Counted from the stretch's first letter, positions 17,642 through 26,018 are shown. The stretch is 64,000 nucleotides of DNA from Melaminivora suipulveris (GCF_003008575.1 NZ_CP027667.1:1926501-1990500), one strand, 5' to 3'. Notes: generated by a model not told the origin, from the sequence alone. Translations and numbers: made by a program.

Positions 17642-17811
17642 CATTGGCTGCGCCCGACCCCCGGCCACGGATGCGAGTCGTGCACAGCCAATGGTCTCGC
17701 CCCGCTCGCCGCGCCTCTCGGCGCGCCCGAACCTCATGCACCACGGCGCCGCGAAGCGCCAAGTCTGTTGATGCATGCCTCCTGTCATCGCAGGCAGGCT
17801 ACTCCCCATGG
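17642..17811 (-). promoter_or_regulatory. yybP-ykoY manganese riboswitch with expression platform
   Basis: On the minus strand the leader has the conserved GGGGAGTAGC box (complement of 17798-17807), the CATCAACAGACTTGG segment, and the closing GGCGAGACC box (17693-17701), all diagnostic of the yybP-ykoY Mn(II)-sensing class. The 3' strand of the closing stem continues into CCATTGGCTG, which is complementary to CAGCCAATG further down (17642-17650). The two pairings exclude each other, giving a plausible switch mechanism upstream of the exporter start at 17601. Confidence 0.9.
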
Positions 17812-17898
17812 ACCGGCGCGAATTGTAGCGGCGCCGCCACGAAGTGGGGCGCGCTGACAGGCTGTGGCAAATATGCCTGTCTGTTTCATGAAAAACCG

Positions 17899-17929
17899 TT
17901 GCAGGCTCTGGCGGGTTGTGCCACATAAT
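17899..17929 (+). promoter_or_regulatory. Possible promoter of the RRM gene
   Basis: TTGCAG (17899-17904) and CATAAT (17924-17929), spacing 19. The -10 is good, the -35 weak. It would give a leader of about 140 bases with two hairpins. Confidence 0.4.
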
Positions 17930-17935
17930 GTTTGA

Positions 17936-18071
17936 GCAGGTATTTTTTCTTTTTTCCGATACCTGCCGAGGTTGCGGTGATCCGTCAGTTTTCGCGCATA
18001 GGGCGTCTTAGTGATTCACTGGCTGCGGTTCGGGACTCCGTCGCTGAATTTTTTTGTTTTTGAGGAGTCCC
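17936..18071 (+). promoter_or_regulatory. Structured mRNA leader with two U-loop hairpins
   Basis: Hairpin 1: GCAGGTAT (17936-17943) pairs perfectly with ATACCTGC (17959-17966) around a loop almost entirely T. Hairpin 2: GGGACTCC (18032-18039) pairs with GGAGTCCC (18064-18071) around a 24-base loop containing two T-runs. The second stem contains most of the ribosome binding site GAGGAG (18062-18067) of the RRM gene starting at 18074, so folding should limit translation. This could be temperature-sensitive or protein-controlled. Confidence 0.65.
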
Positions 18072-18073
18072 TG

Positions 18074-18577
18074 ATGGGCAACAAACTGTACGTAGGCAAC
18101 CTGCCCTATTCCGTGCGCGACCAGGACCTGGAGCAGGCCTTCGGCCAGTTCGGCGCTGTCACCAGCGCCAAGGTCATGATGGAGCGCGACACGGGCCGTT
18201 CCAAGGGTTTCGGCTTTGTCGAAATGGCCAGCGACGAAGAGGCGCAGCAAGCCATCAACGGCATGAACGGCCAGTCCCTGGGCGGCCGCAGCATCGTCGT
18301 CAATGAAGCCCGTCCCATGGAGGCGCGTCCCCCGCGCAGCGGTGGCGGCGGCTTTGGCGGCGGCGGCGGTGGCTTCGGTGGTGGCGGCGGCTACGGCGGC
18401 GGCGGCGGTGGTAACCGCAGCGGTGGTGGCGGCGGCGGCTACGGCGGCCGCAGCGAAGGCGGCTTTCGCAGCCCCTACGGCGGCGGTGGCCGCAGTGGTG
18501 GCGGCGCGGGCGGTGGTGGCGGCGGCTACGGCGGTGGCCGCAGCGGCGGCGGCTACGGCAACGGCGGCGGTTACTGA
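18074..18577 (+). CDS. Glycine-rich RNA-binding protein with one RRM domain
   Basis: 167 aa. An RRM fills residues 4-80 with RNP2 LYVGNL (5-10) and RNP1 KGFGFVEM (44-51) including the two RNA-stacking Phe; from about 90 to the end the chain is Gly-rich with Arg and Tyr (GGGYGGG repeats). Such proteins are typically cold-inducible single-stranded RNA chaperones. The ATG at 18074 follows GAGGAG by six bases; a longer in-frame start at 18011 adds unrelated sequence. The U-rich looped leader hints at autoregulation. A strong terminator follows. Confidence 0.93.
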   Translation: MGNKLYVGNLPYSVRDQDLEQAFGQFGAVTSAKVMMERDTGRSKGFGFVEMASDEEAQQAINGMNGQSLGGRSIVVNEARPMEARPPRSGGGGFGGGGGGFGGGGGYGGGGGGNRSGGGGGGYGGRSEGGFRSPYGGGGRSGGGAGGGGGGYGGGRSGGGYGNGGGY

Positions 18578-18630
18578 TCCGCGCCTACCGGCATTTGCAG
18601 CGCGGTTGATGAGGCCGTGATGCGCACAGC

Positions 18631-18657
18631 AAAAGGCTCCTCACGGAGCCTTTTTTG
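18631..18657. terminator. Bidirectional intrinsic terminator
   Basis: AAAAGGCTCC, loop TCAC, GGAGCCTTTTTTG. The stem is flanked by A-run and T-run, so it can end the RRM transcript on the plus strand and the SDR operon on the minus strand. Confidence 0.93.
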
Positions 18658-18692
18658 TTTCTTGCGCGGCAGGCGGAAGCCGCTCCGGCGCT

Positions 18693-19487
18693 TCACGCGC
18701 TGCGGCCCTGGCCCTGGCGGTGCTTGCGTGGGCGCCCCGCCAGCAGGCGGTCGAACAGCGCCGGCGGCAGCGCGCGCAGCAGCTTGGCCGCCACGCCCAT
18801 CTGCCAGGGAATGGTGCGGTAGGCCACGCCCCGCTCGATGGCGCGCACGGCGCGCTCGGCGAAGGCGTCCGGATCGAGCAAAAAAGGCATGGCGTAGCGG
18901 TTTTCGCGCGTCAGCGGCGTGTCCACGTAGCCGGGACTGAGCGTCACCACGCGCACGCCGCTGCCGCGCAGCTCGCCGCGCAGGCTCTCGCAGTAGCTGA
19001 TGACGGCCGCCTTGCTGGCGCAGTAGGCGCCGTGTCCCGGCAGGCCGCGGATGCCGGCGACGCTGGCGACGCCCACCAGCCGCCCGCTGCCGCGTGCGCG
19101 CATGGGTGAGATGAAGGGTTGGAAGGTGGCGGCCAGGCCCAGGTTGTTGGTGGCGAAGATACGCGCCATGACATCCAGGTCGGCGCGCTCGGCCGTGTCC
19201 ATGCCGATGCTGATGCCGGCGTTGGCGACGACCACGTCGGGCACGCCCTGGCGCGCCATGCAGGCCTGCGCGGCGGCGATGATGCTGTCCGGTTCGCTGA
19301 CGTCGCAGCAATGAATTTCATAGCGATCTGCCGGTGTTCCGCTTCCGTCAAGCCAGTTTTTGACCACATCACTGCGGCGCGCCACCAGCGCCACGCGCCA
19401 GCCCGCCTGCAGGTAGCGCAGCGCCAGCGCCTGGCCGATGCCGCTGGAAGCGCCGGTGATGAAGGCCAGCGGCGGCTGCGCGGCCAT
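18693..19487 (-). CDS. SDR family oxidoreductase
   Basis: 264 aa classical short-chain dehydrogenase: TGASSGIG at 11-18 for NAD(P), NAG at 89-91, the catalytic Ser (about 142) and Tyr-x-x-x-Lys in YCASK (155-159). RR near position 38 after the second strand suggests NADP preference. The substrate is not evident. It is the last gene of the kdsD-kdsC-lptC operon, five bases behind lptC, so a role in envelope metabolism is possible but unproven. The C-terminus is basic. Confidence 0.9.
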   Translation of the reverse strand: MAAQPPLAFITGASSGIGQALALRYLQAGWRVALVARRSDVVKNWLDGSGTPADRYEIHCCDVSEPDSIIAAAQACMARQGVPDVVVANAGISIGMDTAERADLDVMARIFATNNLGLAATFQPFISPMRARGSGRLVGVASVAGIRGLPGHGAYCASKAAVISYCESLRGELRGSGVRVVTLSPGYVDTPLTRENRYAMPFLLDPDAFAERAVRAIERGVAYRTIPWQMGVAAKLLRALPPALFDRLLAGRPRKHRQGQGRSA

Positions 19488-19492
19488 GCCGG

Positions 19493-20131
19493 TCAGCGCC
19501 CCGCGGGCGGCGGCGCCAGGCTGCCGCGCACGCGCCCGTGCAGCTCCAGCACCTGCGCCAGGTGGTCGTACTCCAGGCGCTCGGAGGTGAAGACGTCAGC
19601 TCCCCGGCGCAGCGTGACGGGCTGGTTCGAGCGCACGCGCTCCTCGCGCGTCCAGACGTGCAGGAACTCGCCGGCGAATTCCAGCCGCGCCGTGGACGCG
19701 CGGCCCGGTTGCGCCTGCGGCTCGCGCACCACGCTGGCCTGACCGAAGAGCTGCACCTCCGAGCCATCGGCGTTGCTGACCGCCCGGTTGGCGCGCGCCG
19801 TGACCACGCGCCCGTCCTCGCCCACCGAGCGCATGCGCGCCTGCTCGACCTCCAGCGTGTCGGTGTCGGGGTAGTGCTTGAGCAGCGTGCCGCGCAGCTC
19901 GCTGCCCAGGCGGCCGTTGGCCTCGAAGCTTTTGACGGAAAAATCGCGCATGTAGTAGTCGGGCTCGTGGCGCGCCGGGCGCTCGGCGTGCGGCGGCTCG
20001 GGCTTGGGCGCGTTGCGCACCAGCCACCAGGTGCCCAGCGCCAGCAGGGCCAGCAGCAACACCGGCAGGTACAGCGACGCGCGCTCCCACATCTGGCGCA
20101 GCGAGCGGCGCGGGCGGGCGCTCGTCGTCAT
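19493..20131 (-). CDS. lptC: LPS export ABC transporter periplasmic protein LptC
   Basis: 212 aa with one membrane anchor at about 18-38 and a periplasmic beta-jellyroll (PDYYMRDFSVKSFEANGRLGSELRG at its start), the LptC signature for bridging LptBFG to LptA. It overlaps kdsC by four bases. Usually lptA and lptB follow; here the SDR gene does, so the rest of the Lpt bridge must be encoded elsewhere. Confidence 0.92.
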   Translation of the reverse strand: MTTSARPRRSLRQMWERASLYLPVLLLALLALGTWWLVRNAPKPEPPHAERPARHEPDYYMRDFSVKSFEANGRLGSELRGTLLKHYPDTDTLEVEQARMRSVGEDGRVVTARANRAVSNADGSEVQLFGQASVVREPQAQPGRASTARLEFAGEFLHVWTREERVRSNQPVTLRRGADVFTSERLEYDHLAQVLELHGRVRGSLAPPPAGR

Positions 20132-20691
20132 GCCGAGTGGCGCGCCAGCAGCGCGGCGTAGCGCCCGCTGGCAGTGAGCAGCAAATCGCAGAACTCGCGC
20201 GCCGCGCCCTGCCCCGGCGCGGCCTGCGTGAGGTGGTGCGCCACGGCGCGCACCTCGGCGTGCGCCGTGGCCGGCGCGCAGGCGATGGCGGCGCGGCGCA
20301 GCATGGGCAGATCCGGCCAGTCGTCGCCCATGGCGCCGGCCTGCTGCCAGGACAGGCCCAGCTCGGCCAGGATGCTTTCTGCCGCTGGGCGCTTGTCCTC
20401 GGTGCCAAAGCGCGCGTGCACCACGCCCAGCGCCTGCAGGCGCACGCGCAGCGCTGGCGAGTCGCGCCCGGTGATGACGGCCGGCGTGATGCCGCCTTGC
20501 TGCAGCAGCTTCAGGCCGTGGCCGTCCAGCGTGTTGAAGCGCTTGAGCACCTCGCCCTCGCCGGAAAAGTACAGACCGCCGTCGGTCAGCACGCCGTCCA
20601 CGTCGAAGAACGCCACGCGCACGTCCTGCGCGCGCAGCAGCAGCTCCGGCGCGAAGGCCATGACCGGATCGAGCGGGGCGAGCGCTGCCAT
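20128..20691 (-). CDS. kdsC: 3-deoxy-D-manno-octulosonate 8-phosphate phosphatase KdsC
   Basis: 187 aa HAD-superfamily phosphatase that releases Kdo from Kdo 8-phosphate. FFDVDGVLTDGG at 28-39 holds the nucleophile Asp30 and acid Asp32; ITGRDS is motif II and MGDDWPDLP the metal-binding motif IV. The small size without a cap domain matches the tetrameric KdsC type. It lies between kdsD and lptC in one operon with four-base gaps or overlaps. Confidence 0.95.
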   Translation of the reverse strand: MAALAPLDPVMAFAPELLLRAQDVRVAFFDVDGVLTDGGLYFSGEGEVLKRFNTLDGHGLKLLQQGGITPAVITGRDSPALRVRLQALGVVHARFGTEDKRPAAESILAELGLSWQQAGAMGDDWPDLPMLRRAAIACAPATAHAEVRAVAHHLTQAAPGQGAAREFCDLLLTASGRYAALLARHSA

Positions 20692-20695
20692 GCCT

Positions 20696-21688
20696 TCAGA
20701 TGACCTTGGCGCGCATCAGGTCGCCGATGTGCACGACGCCCACCAGCAGGCCGTGCGCGTCGGTGACCAGCACGCTGGTGATGGCGTGGCGCTCCATGAG
20801 CTGCGCGGCGTCGGCGGCCAGCGCGTCGGCGGCGATGGTGCGCGGGCCGGCGTGCATGACCTCGCGCGCGCGCAGGGCGCGCAGCTCCAGTCCGGCCTCG
20901 ATGCGCCGGCGCAGGTCGCCGTCGGTGAACACACCCAGTGGCCGGCCGGCCTCATCGACGATGGCTGCGGCGCCCACGCCCTTGGCGCTCATCTCGCGCA
21001 TCAGTTCGCCAAAGGTCGCATCGGGCAACACGCGCGGGACGTCGCTGCCAGCGCGCATCACGTCGCGCACGTGCGTGAGCAGTCGCCGGCCCAGCGCGCC
21101 GCCAGGGTGCGATCGCGCGAAATCCTCGGGACGAAAGCCGCGTGCGTCCAGCAACGCCACGGCCAGCGCGTCGCCCAGGGCCAGCTGCGCGGTGGTGCTG
21201 GCGGTGGGCGCCAGGTTCAAGGGGCAGGCCTCGCGCTCGACGCCGCAGTCCAGCGCGACGTCGGCGTGGCGCGCCAGGGTCGAATCGAGCCGGCCGGTCA
21301 GCGCGATCAGCGGCACGCCCTGGCGTTTGAGCAAGGGCAGCAGCACGTTCAACTCGCTGCTCTCGCCGCTGTTGGACAGCGCCAGCACCAGGTCGCCTGA
21401 TGCCACCATGCCCAGATCGCCATGGCTGGCCTCGGCCGGGTGCACGAAGAAGGCCGGCGTGCCGGTGGACGCCAGCGTGGCGGCGATCTTGCGCCCCACG
21501 TGCCCGCTCTTGCCCATGCCCATGACGATCACGCGCCCGGTGGTCGCCAGCAGCAGCTGCACGGCCTGCACGAAGGGCGCACCCAGGCGCGCCGCGACGG
21601 CGTGCAGGGCCTGGGCTTCGATGGCCAGGGTGTCGCGGGCCAGGCGCAGGATCTGTTCAGCGGGCAGGGGCGTTCCGGCGTCGGGCAT
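20696..21688 (-). CDS. kdsD: Arabinose 5-phosphate isomerase KdsD (KpsF/GutQ family)
   Basis: 330 aa. A SIS sugar-isomerase domain (about 35-180: VMGMGKSGHVGRKIAATLASTGTPAFFVHPAE cut into the usual phosphate-binding loop, then ALSNSGESSEL) is followed by two CBS domains (about 205-325). It converts ribulose 5-phosphate to arabinose 5-phosphate, the first step to Kdo for lipopolysaccharide. The ATG at 21688 is chosen; upstream in-frame sequence to 21895 runs through repeat elements and is unlikely to be coding. First gene of kdsD-kdsC-lptC-SDR. Confidence 0.95.
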   Translation of the reverse strand: MPDAGTPLPAEQILRLARDTLAIEAQALHAVAARLGAPFVQAVQLLLATTGRVIVMGMGKSGHVGRKIAATLASTGTPAFFVHPAEASHGDLGMVASGDLVLALSNSGESSELNVLLPLLKRQGVPLIALTGRLDSTLARHADVALDCGVEREACPLNLAPTASTTAQLALGDALAVALLDARGFRPEDFARSHPGGALGRRLLTHVRDVMRAGSDVPRVLPDATFGELMREMSAKGVGAAAIVDEAGRPLGVFTDGDLRRRIEAGLELRALRAREVMHAGPRTIAADALAADAAQLMERHAITSVLVTDAHGLLVGVVHIGDLMRAKVI

Positions 21689-21765
21689 GGCGGCGATTCT
21701 ATCGACCGACCTGCGGGCGCGCGGGACGGCGAGAAATCTTCGGGCGTGCGGCTCATCGCACACGT

Positions 21766-21830
21766 TTGCTATTAAAAACATAGCTACACACGTATATGAC
21801 ACGCCGACTGAAGGCCGATTTGACTGGAAT
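21766..21830 (-). repeat. Dispersed hairpin element, family A copy 5 (reverse)
   Basis: GCTAT-taaaaac-ATAGC (21768-21784), then ATGACACGCCGACTGAAGG and GATTTGAC. It forms an inverted pair with the copy at 21866-21921 in the divergent kdsD/Kef promoter region. Confidence 0.88.
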
Positions 21831-21865
21831 TTCCCGGTGCCAGCCCCGCACGCGGAGCGCAAAAT

Positions 21866-21921
21866 GTGACAAAAACCGGCCTGAGTCGGCGCCAATGAAG
21901 CGCCTGCAGCTATGAAAATAT
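21866..21921 (+). repeat. Dispersed hairpin element, family A copy 6
   Basis: ACAAAAACCGGCCTGAGTCG, GCGCCAATGAAGCGC, and the AT-rich end AGCTATGAAAATATGAG. It is 36 bases from the reverse copy. Confidence 0.85.
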
Positions 21922-21986
21922 GAGTTCACACCGGTGGCGCGCGGCGCAGGCCACGCACCGCCGCACCGCTACCATTGGCCGCTTCC

Positions 21987-23972
21987 ATGTCCTCTCTCGC
22001 GCTGACGCTGCTTTATCTCCTGGCCGCCGTGCTGGGGGTGGTGGCATGCCGCAGCCTGCGCCTGCCGCCGATGATGGGCTACCTGGCCGCGGGCATCCTG
22101 ATCGGGCCGCACGCGCTGGCGCTGACGCGCAACTCCGAGGGCGTGCGCCACCTGGGCGAGTTTGGCGTGGTGTTCCTGATGTTCACCATCGGGCTGGAGT
22201 TCAGCCTGCCCAAGCTGCGCGCCATGCGCCGCCACGTCTTCGGGCTGGGGCTGGCGCAGGTGGCGTTTTCCATGGCGCTGTTCACCGCCGCGCTGCTGGC
22301 GCTGTCGTGGGCCTTGGGCGGCGTGTGGCAGATGGGCTGGCAGTCGGCGCTGGCGCTGGGCGGCACGCTGGCCATGAGCAGCACGGCCATCGTCGCGCGG
22401 CTGCTGACCGAGCGCGCCGAGCTGGAGAGCGAGCACGGCCAGCGCGTGCTGGGCATCCTGCTGTTCCAGGATCTGGCGGTGGTGCCGCTGCTGGTGCTGA
22501 TCCCGGCATTGGGCTCGTCGCCGGACAAGCTGCTGCTGGCCCTCGGCCTGGCGCTGGTCAAGGCGGTGCTGCTGGTCGGCGTGCTGCTGGTGGGCGGCCA
22601 GCGCGTCATGCGCTGGTGGCTGACGCTGGTGGCGCGCCGAAAGAGCGACGAGCTGTTCATGCTGAACCTGCTGCTGGTCACGCTGGGCCTGGCCTGGCTG
22701 ACCGAACTGGCCGGCCTGTCGCTGGCGCTGGGCGCCTTCATCGCCGGCGTGCTGGTGTCGGAGACGCAGTACCGCCATCAGGTGGGCATCGACATCCGGC
22801 CCTTCCACGACGTGCTGCTGGGACTGTTCTTCATCACCGTGGGCATGATGCTGGACTGGCACATCATGCTGGAGCACTGGGCGCTGGTGCTGGTGCTGCT
22901 GCTCGGGCCGCTCTTGGCCAAGACGCTGATCATCGTCGCCATCGCGCGCGGGCTGGGCGCGACGGCCGGGGTGTCGCTGCGCACGGCGCTGTTCGTGGCG
23001 CAGGCGGGCGAGTTCGGCTTCGTGCTGCTGTCGCTGATGCAGGTGCACGCGCTGATCGAGCCGCGCCTGCTGAACCCGGTGCTGGCGGCCATGGTGCTGT
23101 CCATGCTGGCCACGCCTTTCCTGGTGCAGCACAGCAGTCGCATCGTCATGAAGCTGGTGGCCAGCGACTGGCTGCAGCAGTCTCTGCAGGTCACAAGCAT
23201 CGCGCGCCAGGCCATCAACACCAGCGGCCATGTGCTGATCTGCGGCTACGGGCGCAGCGGCCAGGCGCTGGCACGCATGCTCGAGCACGAGGGCATCGCC
23301 TACATGGCGCTGGACCTGGACCCGGACCGCGTGCGCCAGGCGGCTGCCGCCGGCAACTCGGTGGTCTTCGGCGACGCGACCCGGCTGCAGGCGCTGATGG
23401 CCGCGGGCCTTGCGCGCGCCGCGGCGGTGGTCATCACCTATGTGGACACGCCGGCGGCGCTCAAGGTGCTGGCCAGCGCGCGCGAGCACGCCCCGCATGT
23501 GCCGGTGCTGGTGCGCACGCGGGACGACACGCATCTGGACGCCTTGCAGGCCGGTGGCGCCACTGCCGTGGTGCCCGAGGCCATCGAGGGCTCGCTGATG
23601 CTGGCCAGCCACGCGCTGGCGCTGCTGGGCGTGCCCATGCGGCGCGTGCTGCGCCTGGTGCGCGACCAGCGCGATGCGCGCTACGGCCTGTTGCGCGGAC
23701 ACTTCCACGGCGTCGACGACGACACCGTGGCCGAGCGCGACCAGGAGCGCCTGGTCTCCATCACGCTGCCGGGCGGCGCCGCCGCGCTGGGCCGCAAGCC
23801 GGCCGATCTGGCCCTCAAGCCGCTGGGCGTGCGCCTGGTCAACGTGCGCACCGCCGCCGGGCGCAGCGCCGCCGCCGACAGCGCGTTGCCGCTGGCGGCG
23901 GGCGACACGCTGGTGCTGTCCGGCCACCCGACGGCGCTGGCGCTGGGCGAGGAGCACCTGCTGCGCGGCTGA
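21987..23972 (+). CDS. Kef-type monovalent cation:proton antiporter with RCK regulatory domain
   Basis: 661 aa. The first ~380 residues form the CPA2 exchanger domain with 11-13 hydrophobic helices (GYLAAGILIGPHAL, VVFLMFTIGLEF, ALFVAQAGEFGFVLLS). A RCK/TrkA-N domain follows (VLICGYGRSGQALARML, a Rossmann GxGxxG, about 415-530), then a TrkA-C domain to the end. Homologues (KefB/KefC, YbaL) export K+ in exchange for H+ under control of nucleotides or glutathione adducts. The ATG at 21987 is preferred to a TTG four codons upstream. It is transcribed divergently from kdsD. Confidence 0.93.
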   Translation: MSSLALTLLYLLAAVLGVVACRSLRLPPMMGYLAAGILIGPHALALTRNSEGVRHLGEFGVVFLMFTIGLEFSLPKLRAMRRHVFGLGLAQVAFSMALFTAALLALSWALGGVWQMGWQSALALGGTLAMSSTAIVARLLTERAELESEHGQRVLGILLFQDLAVVPLLVLIPALGSSPDKLLLALGLALVKAVLLVGVLLVGGQRVMRWWLTLVARRKSDELFMLNLLLVTLGLAWLTELAGLSLALGAFIAGVLVSETQYRHQVGIDIRPFHDVLLGLFFITVGMMLDWHIMLEHWALVLVLLLGPLLAKTLIIVAIARGLGATAGVSLRTALFVAQAGEFGFVLLSLMQVHALIEPRLLNPVLAAMVLSMLATPFLVQHSSRIVMKLVASDWLQQSLQVTSIARQAINTSGHVLICGYGRSGQALARMLEHEGIAYMALDLDPDRVRQAAAAGNSVVFGDATRLQALMAAGLARAAAVVITYVDTPAALKVLASAREHAPHVPVLVRTRDDTHLDALQAGGATAVVPEAIEGSLMLASHALALLGVPMRRVLRLVRDQRDARYGLLRGHFHGVDDDTVAERDQERLVSITLPGGAAALGRKPADLALKPLGVRLVNVRTAAGRSAAADSALPLAAGDTLVLSGHPTALALGEEHLLRG

Positions 23973-24069
23973 GCCGCAAGGCGCAGAGGCGGCGCGTTGA
24001 TTTCTTACACTCGGATCATGGGGTGCCGCTGTCCGCCGCGCCCGTCCGTTCCACAACACCACCCACACC

Positions 24070-24624
24070 ATGCACGACCTGAGCGTCAACGACTATCTGC
24101 GCCAGCACATCCGCACCGTTCCTGACTGGCCGGCGCCCGGCGTGCAGTTCCGCGACATCACGCCGCTTTTGCAAAACCCGCGCGTGTTCCGGGTGATGAT
24201 CGACGCCTTCGTGCACCGCTACATGGAGCGCGAACGCCGCCCCGACGTGGTCGCCGGCCTGGATGCGCGCGGCTTCATCATCGGCGCCGTGGTGGCCTAC
24301 GAGCTGGGCGTAGGGTTCGTGCCGATCCGCAAGAAGGGCAAGCTGCCCTTCACCACGGTGGAGGAAACCTATGAGCTCGAATACGGCAGCGCCACCGTCG
24401 AGCTGCACGCCGACGCCGTGCGCGAAGGCGACCGCGTGCTGCTGATGGACGACCTGATCGCCACCGGCGGCACCATGATGGCCGGCAAGCGGCTGCTGGA
24501 AAAGCTCGGCGCGCGCGTCATGGAAGGCGCGGCCATCGTCGATCTGCCGGAACTCGGCGGCTCGGCGCGTCTGCGCGAGAGCGGCCTGGCGCTGCACACG
24601 CTGGTGGACTTCGCCGGGCACTGA
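24070..24624 (+). CDS. apt: Adenine phosphoribosyltransferase Apt
   Basis: 184 aa type I PRTase salvaging adenine to AMP with [15 protein letters not shown] at 24-34, [13 protein letters not shown] at 60-72 and the PRPP loop [14 protein letters not shown] at 123-136 are all present; the flexible loop [19 protein letters not shown] covers the active site. Normal length. It stands alone downstream of the antiporter gene. Confidence 0.97.
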   Translation: MHDLSVNDYLRQHIRTVPDWPAPGVQFRDITPLLQNPRVFRVMIDAFVHRYMERERRPDVVAGLDARGFIIGAVVAYELGVGFVPIRKKGKLPFTTVEETYELEYGSATVELHADAVREGDRVLLMDDLIATGGTMMAGKRLLEKLGARVMEGAAIVDLPELGGSARLRESGLALHTLVDFAGH

Positions 24625-24648
24625 GCCCGGCCAGGCGCGTCGGTCCGG

Positions 24649-25419
24649 CTACAGGTCGCCGTACTGCGTCGAGCTCAGGTTGGCCCGGTGGCCTTCCTGG
24701 CCGGGCATCACGGTGTCTTCGAAGCCCGAAGGAGAGGGGGGTAGCAGCGGGCCGCTGCGGGTCCCCTGCGCGCCGGGCACGGTCGCCGGCCGCGCCGCTG
24801 CGGCGCTGGCCAGCGCCTGCTTGAAGGCCGCCACCTCGTCGGCTTCGATGGGCTCGAAGCGCCCGCCCGCGCCCACCGGGGCGACCAAGGGCGTGGGGCG
24901 CGACGTGGGAGCATCGATCGGCGGCGCGCACCGCAGCAGGGGCGCCGGGCGCGAGGAGGCGCCGACCGCAGCCCTGGACGGCGCCGCCAGAGCGCCGGGC
25001 GCGATGCCGCGCCCCGACTGCGACCGGCCCAGCTGCGGGTTGATGCGCCAGTACACGGCGGTCACCAGAATGTCGCAGCGCACGCGTGCGGTCTCGACAA
25101 TCAGCGCCTCGGTCTCGGCGCCATGCATGGGCTCGTCGGCGTACTCGGGCGCCATATCCACCATGACCAGAAATTGCGCGCCACGCTGGTCCAGCGACAG
25201 GACCTTGAATTTGTAGCCCGCCGACAGCACGCCGGCGCGCACCATCACGTCGCGCACCACGCCATACAGCTGCTCGCGCCGCTGCATGCGCTCGTCGACC
25301 GGCGCGGCGGGGGGCGCGGCAGACGCGGAGCGCGGGCCTGGCGCGCCAGCGGAGGACACCGGGCGCGAGGGCGGTTCTGGCCGTTTGGCCTTGGGAAAGA
25401 GCCAGCTCAACAGGGACAT
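24649..25419 (-). CDS. Conserved hypothetical protein with low-complexity C-terminus
   Basis: 256 aa, not assigned to a named family. Residues 1-45 are Pro/Ala/Ser-rich; about 45-145 look like a compact folded domain (MQRREQLYGVVRDVMVRAG, YKFKVLSLDQRGAQFLVMVD, then ALIVETARVRCDILVTAVYW), and the rest is Pro/Ala/Gly-rich with an acidic patch FEPIEADEVAAFKQAL. No membrane span or signal peptide. The start MSLLSWLFPK is short and amphipathic. It probably has homologues across Burkholderiales, but nothing here shows its job. Confidence 0.75.
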   Translation of the reverse strand: MSLLSWLFPKAKRPEPPSRPVSSAGAPGPRSASAAPPAAPVDERMQRREQLYGVVRDVMVRAGVLSAGYKFKVLSLDQRGAQFLVMVDMAPEYADEPMHGAETEALIVETARVRCDILVTAVYWRINPQLGRSQSGRGIAPGALAAPSRAAVGASSRPAPLLRCAPPIDAPTSRPTPLVAPVGAGGRFEPIEADEVAAFKQALASAAAARPATVPGAQGTRSGPLLPPSPSGFEDTVMPGQEGHRANLSSTQYGDL

Positions 25420-25520
25420 GGCGTGCTCGGCAATCGGCGCCTTGCAGGCGGCGCCGCAGCAGGAGTGAAGAAAGCGTGTTCAGTGTAGCCAGTCGCCATA
25501 TCCGGCAGGGGCAAACGGCT

Positions 25521-26018
25521 TCAGGTGGCGGCGATGCGCCGGCGCCGATCGCCCAGGCGCTTGGCCAGCACGGCGCCGGCGGCCATGGCGATCTGCAGCG
25601 CCACGGCGGGCTGGCGGTTGCCCAGTTCGGCATGGCGCAGGGCCGACAGCGCCCAGACCAGCGACGGCACGCCGGCCTGCACGGTGGCACTGCGCGGACG
25701 GTGCGAAAAGAATGCCCCCTCGCCCACCACCGTGCCGGGGCCGACGATGGCCAGGCGCAGGCGCTGCTTGCTGTCCTCGTAGTGCACGCTCAGGCTGCCG
25801 CTTTCCACCAGGTACAGCGTGCGGTCGTTGCTGCCCTGGGCAAATAGCACCTGGCCGGCGGTCAGCTGCACCGGCAGCAGATAGCCCGACAGCAGCTCCC
25901 ACTGTTCGCTGCTGAGCATGTTGGTCATGCTGTCGTCGGCCGTGGCCTGGTGGATGGCGGCCACCAGACGGCCCAGGTCGGCGCGGGTAGCGGCAGGACG
26001 GGAGGTCAGGTCGGTCAT
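25521..26018 (-). CDS. Stand-alone cyclic nucleotide-binding domain protein
   Basis: 165 aa containing a single CNMP-binding beta-roll: LTAGQVLFAQGSNDRTLYLV, GSLSVHYED, then the phosphate-binding cassette region GPGTVVGEGAFFSHRPRSATV where the canonical Arg is present. There is no C-terminal helix-turn-helix, so it is not a CRP-type regulator by itself; it may act as a soluble sensor or be a degenerate Crp relative. It lies between mnmE and the conserved unknown on the same strand, 77 bases behind mnmE. Confidence 0.85.
   Translation of the reverse strand: MTDLTSRPAATRADLGRLVAAIHQATADDSMTNMLSSEQWELLSGYLLPVQLTAGQVLFAQGSNDRTLYLVESGSLSVHYEDSKQRLRLAIVGPGTVVGEGAFFSHRPRSATVQAGVPSLVWALSALRHAELGNRQPAVALQIAMAAGAVLAKRLGDRRRRIAAT

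Noticed and set aside
15850..17928. 692-codon plus-strand frame opposite metX and the manganese exporter
   Set aside because: Crosses the riboswitch and promoters and has no domain; antisense artefact.
18340..18577. Tandem DNA repeat or CRISPR-like array in the GGCGGC stretch
   Set aside because: It is the coding sequence for the Gly-rich tail; units are irregular and there are no spacers.
18303..18620. Alternative frames through the glycine-rich part of the RRM gene
   Set aside because: Simple GGC-rich repeats stay open in several frames; only the RRM frame has a domain and a ribosome binding site.
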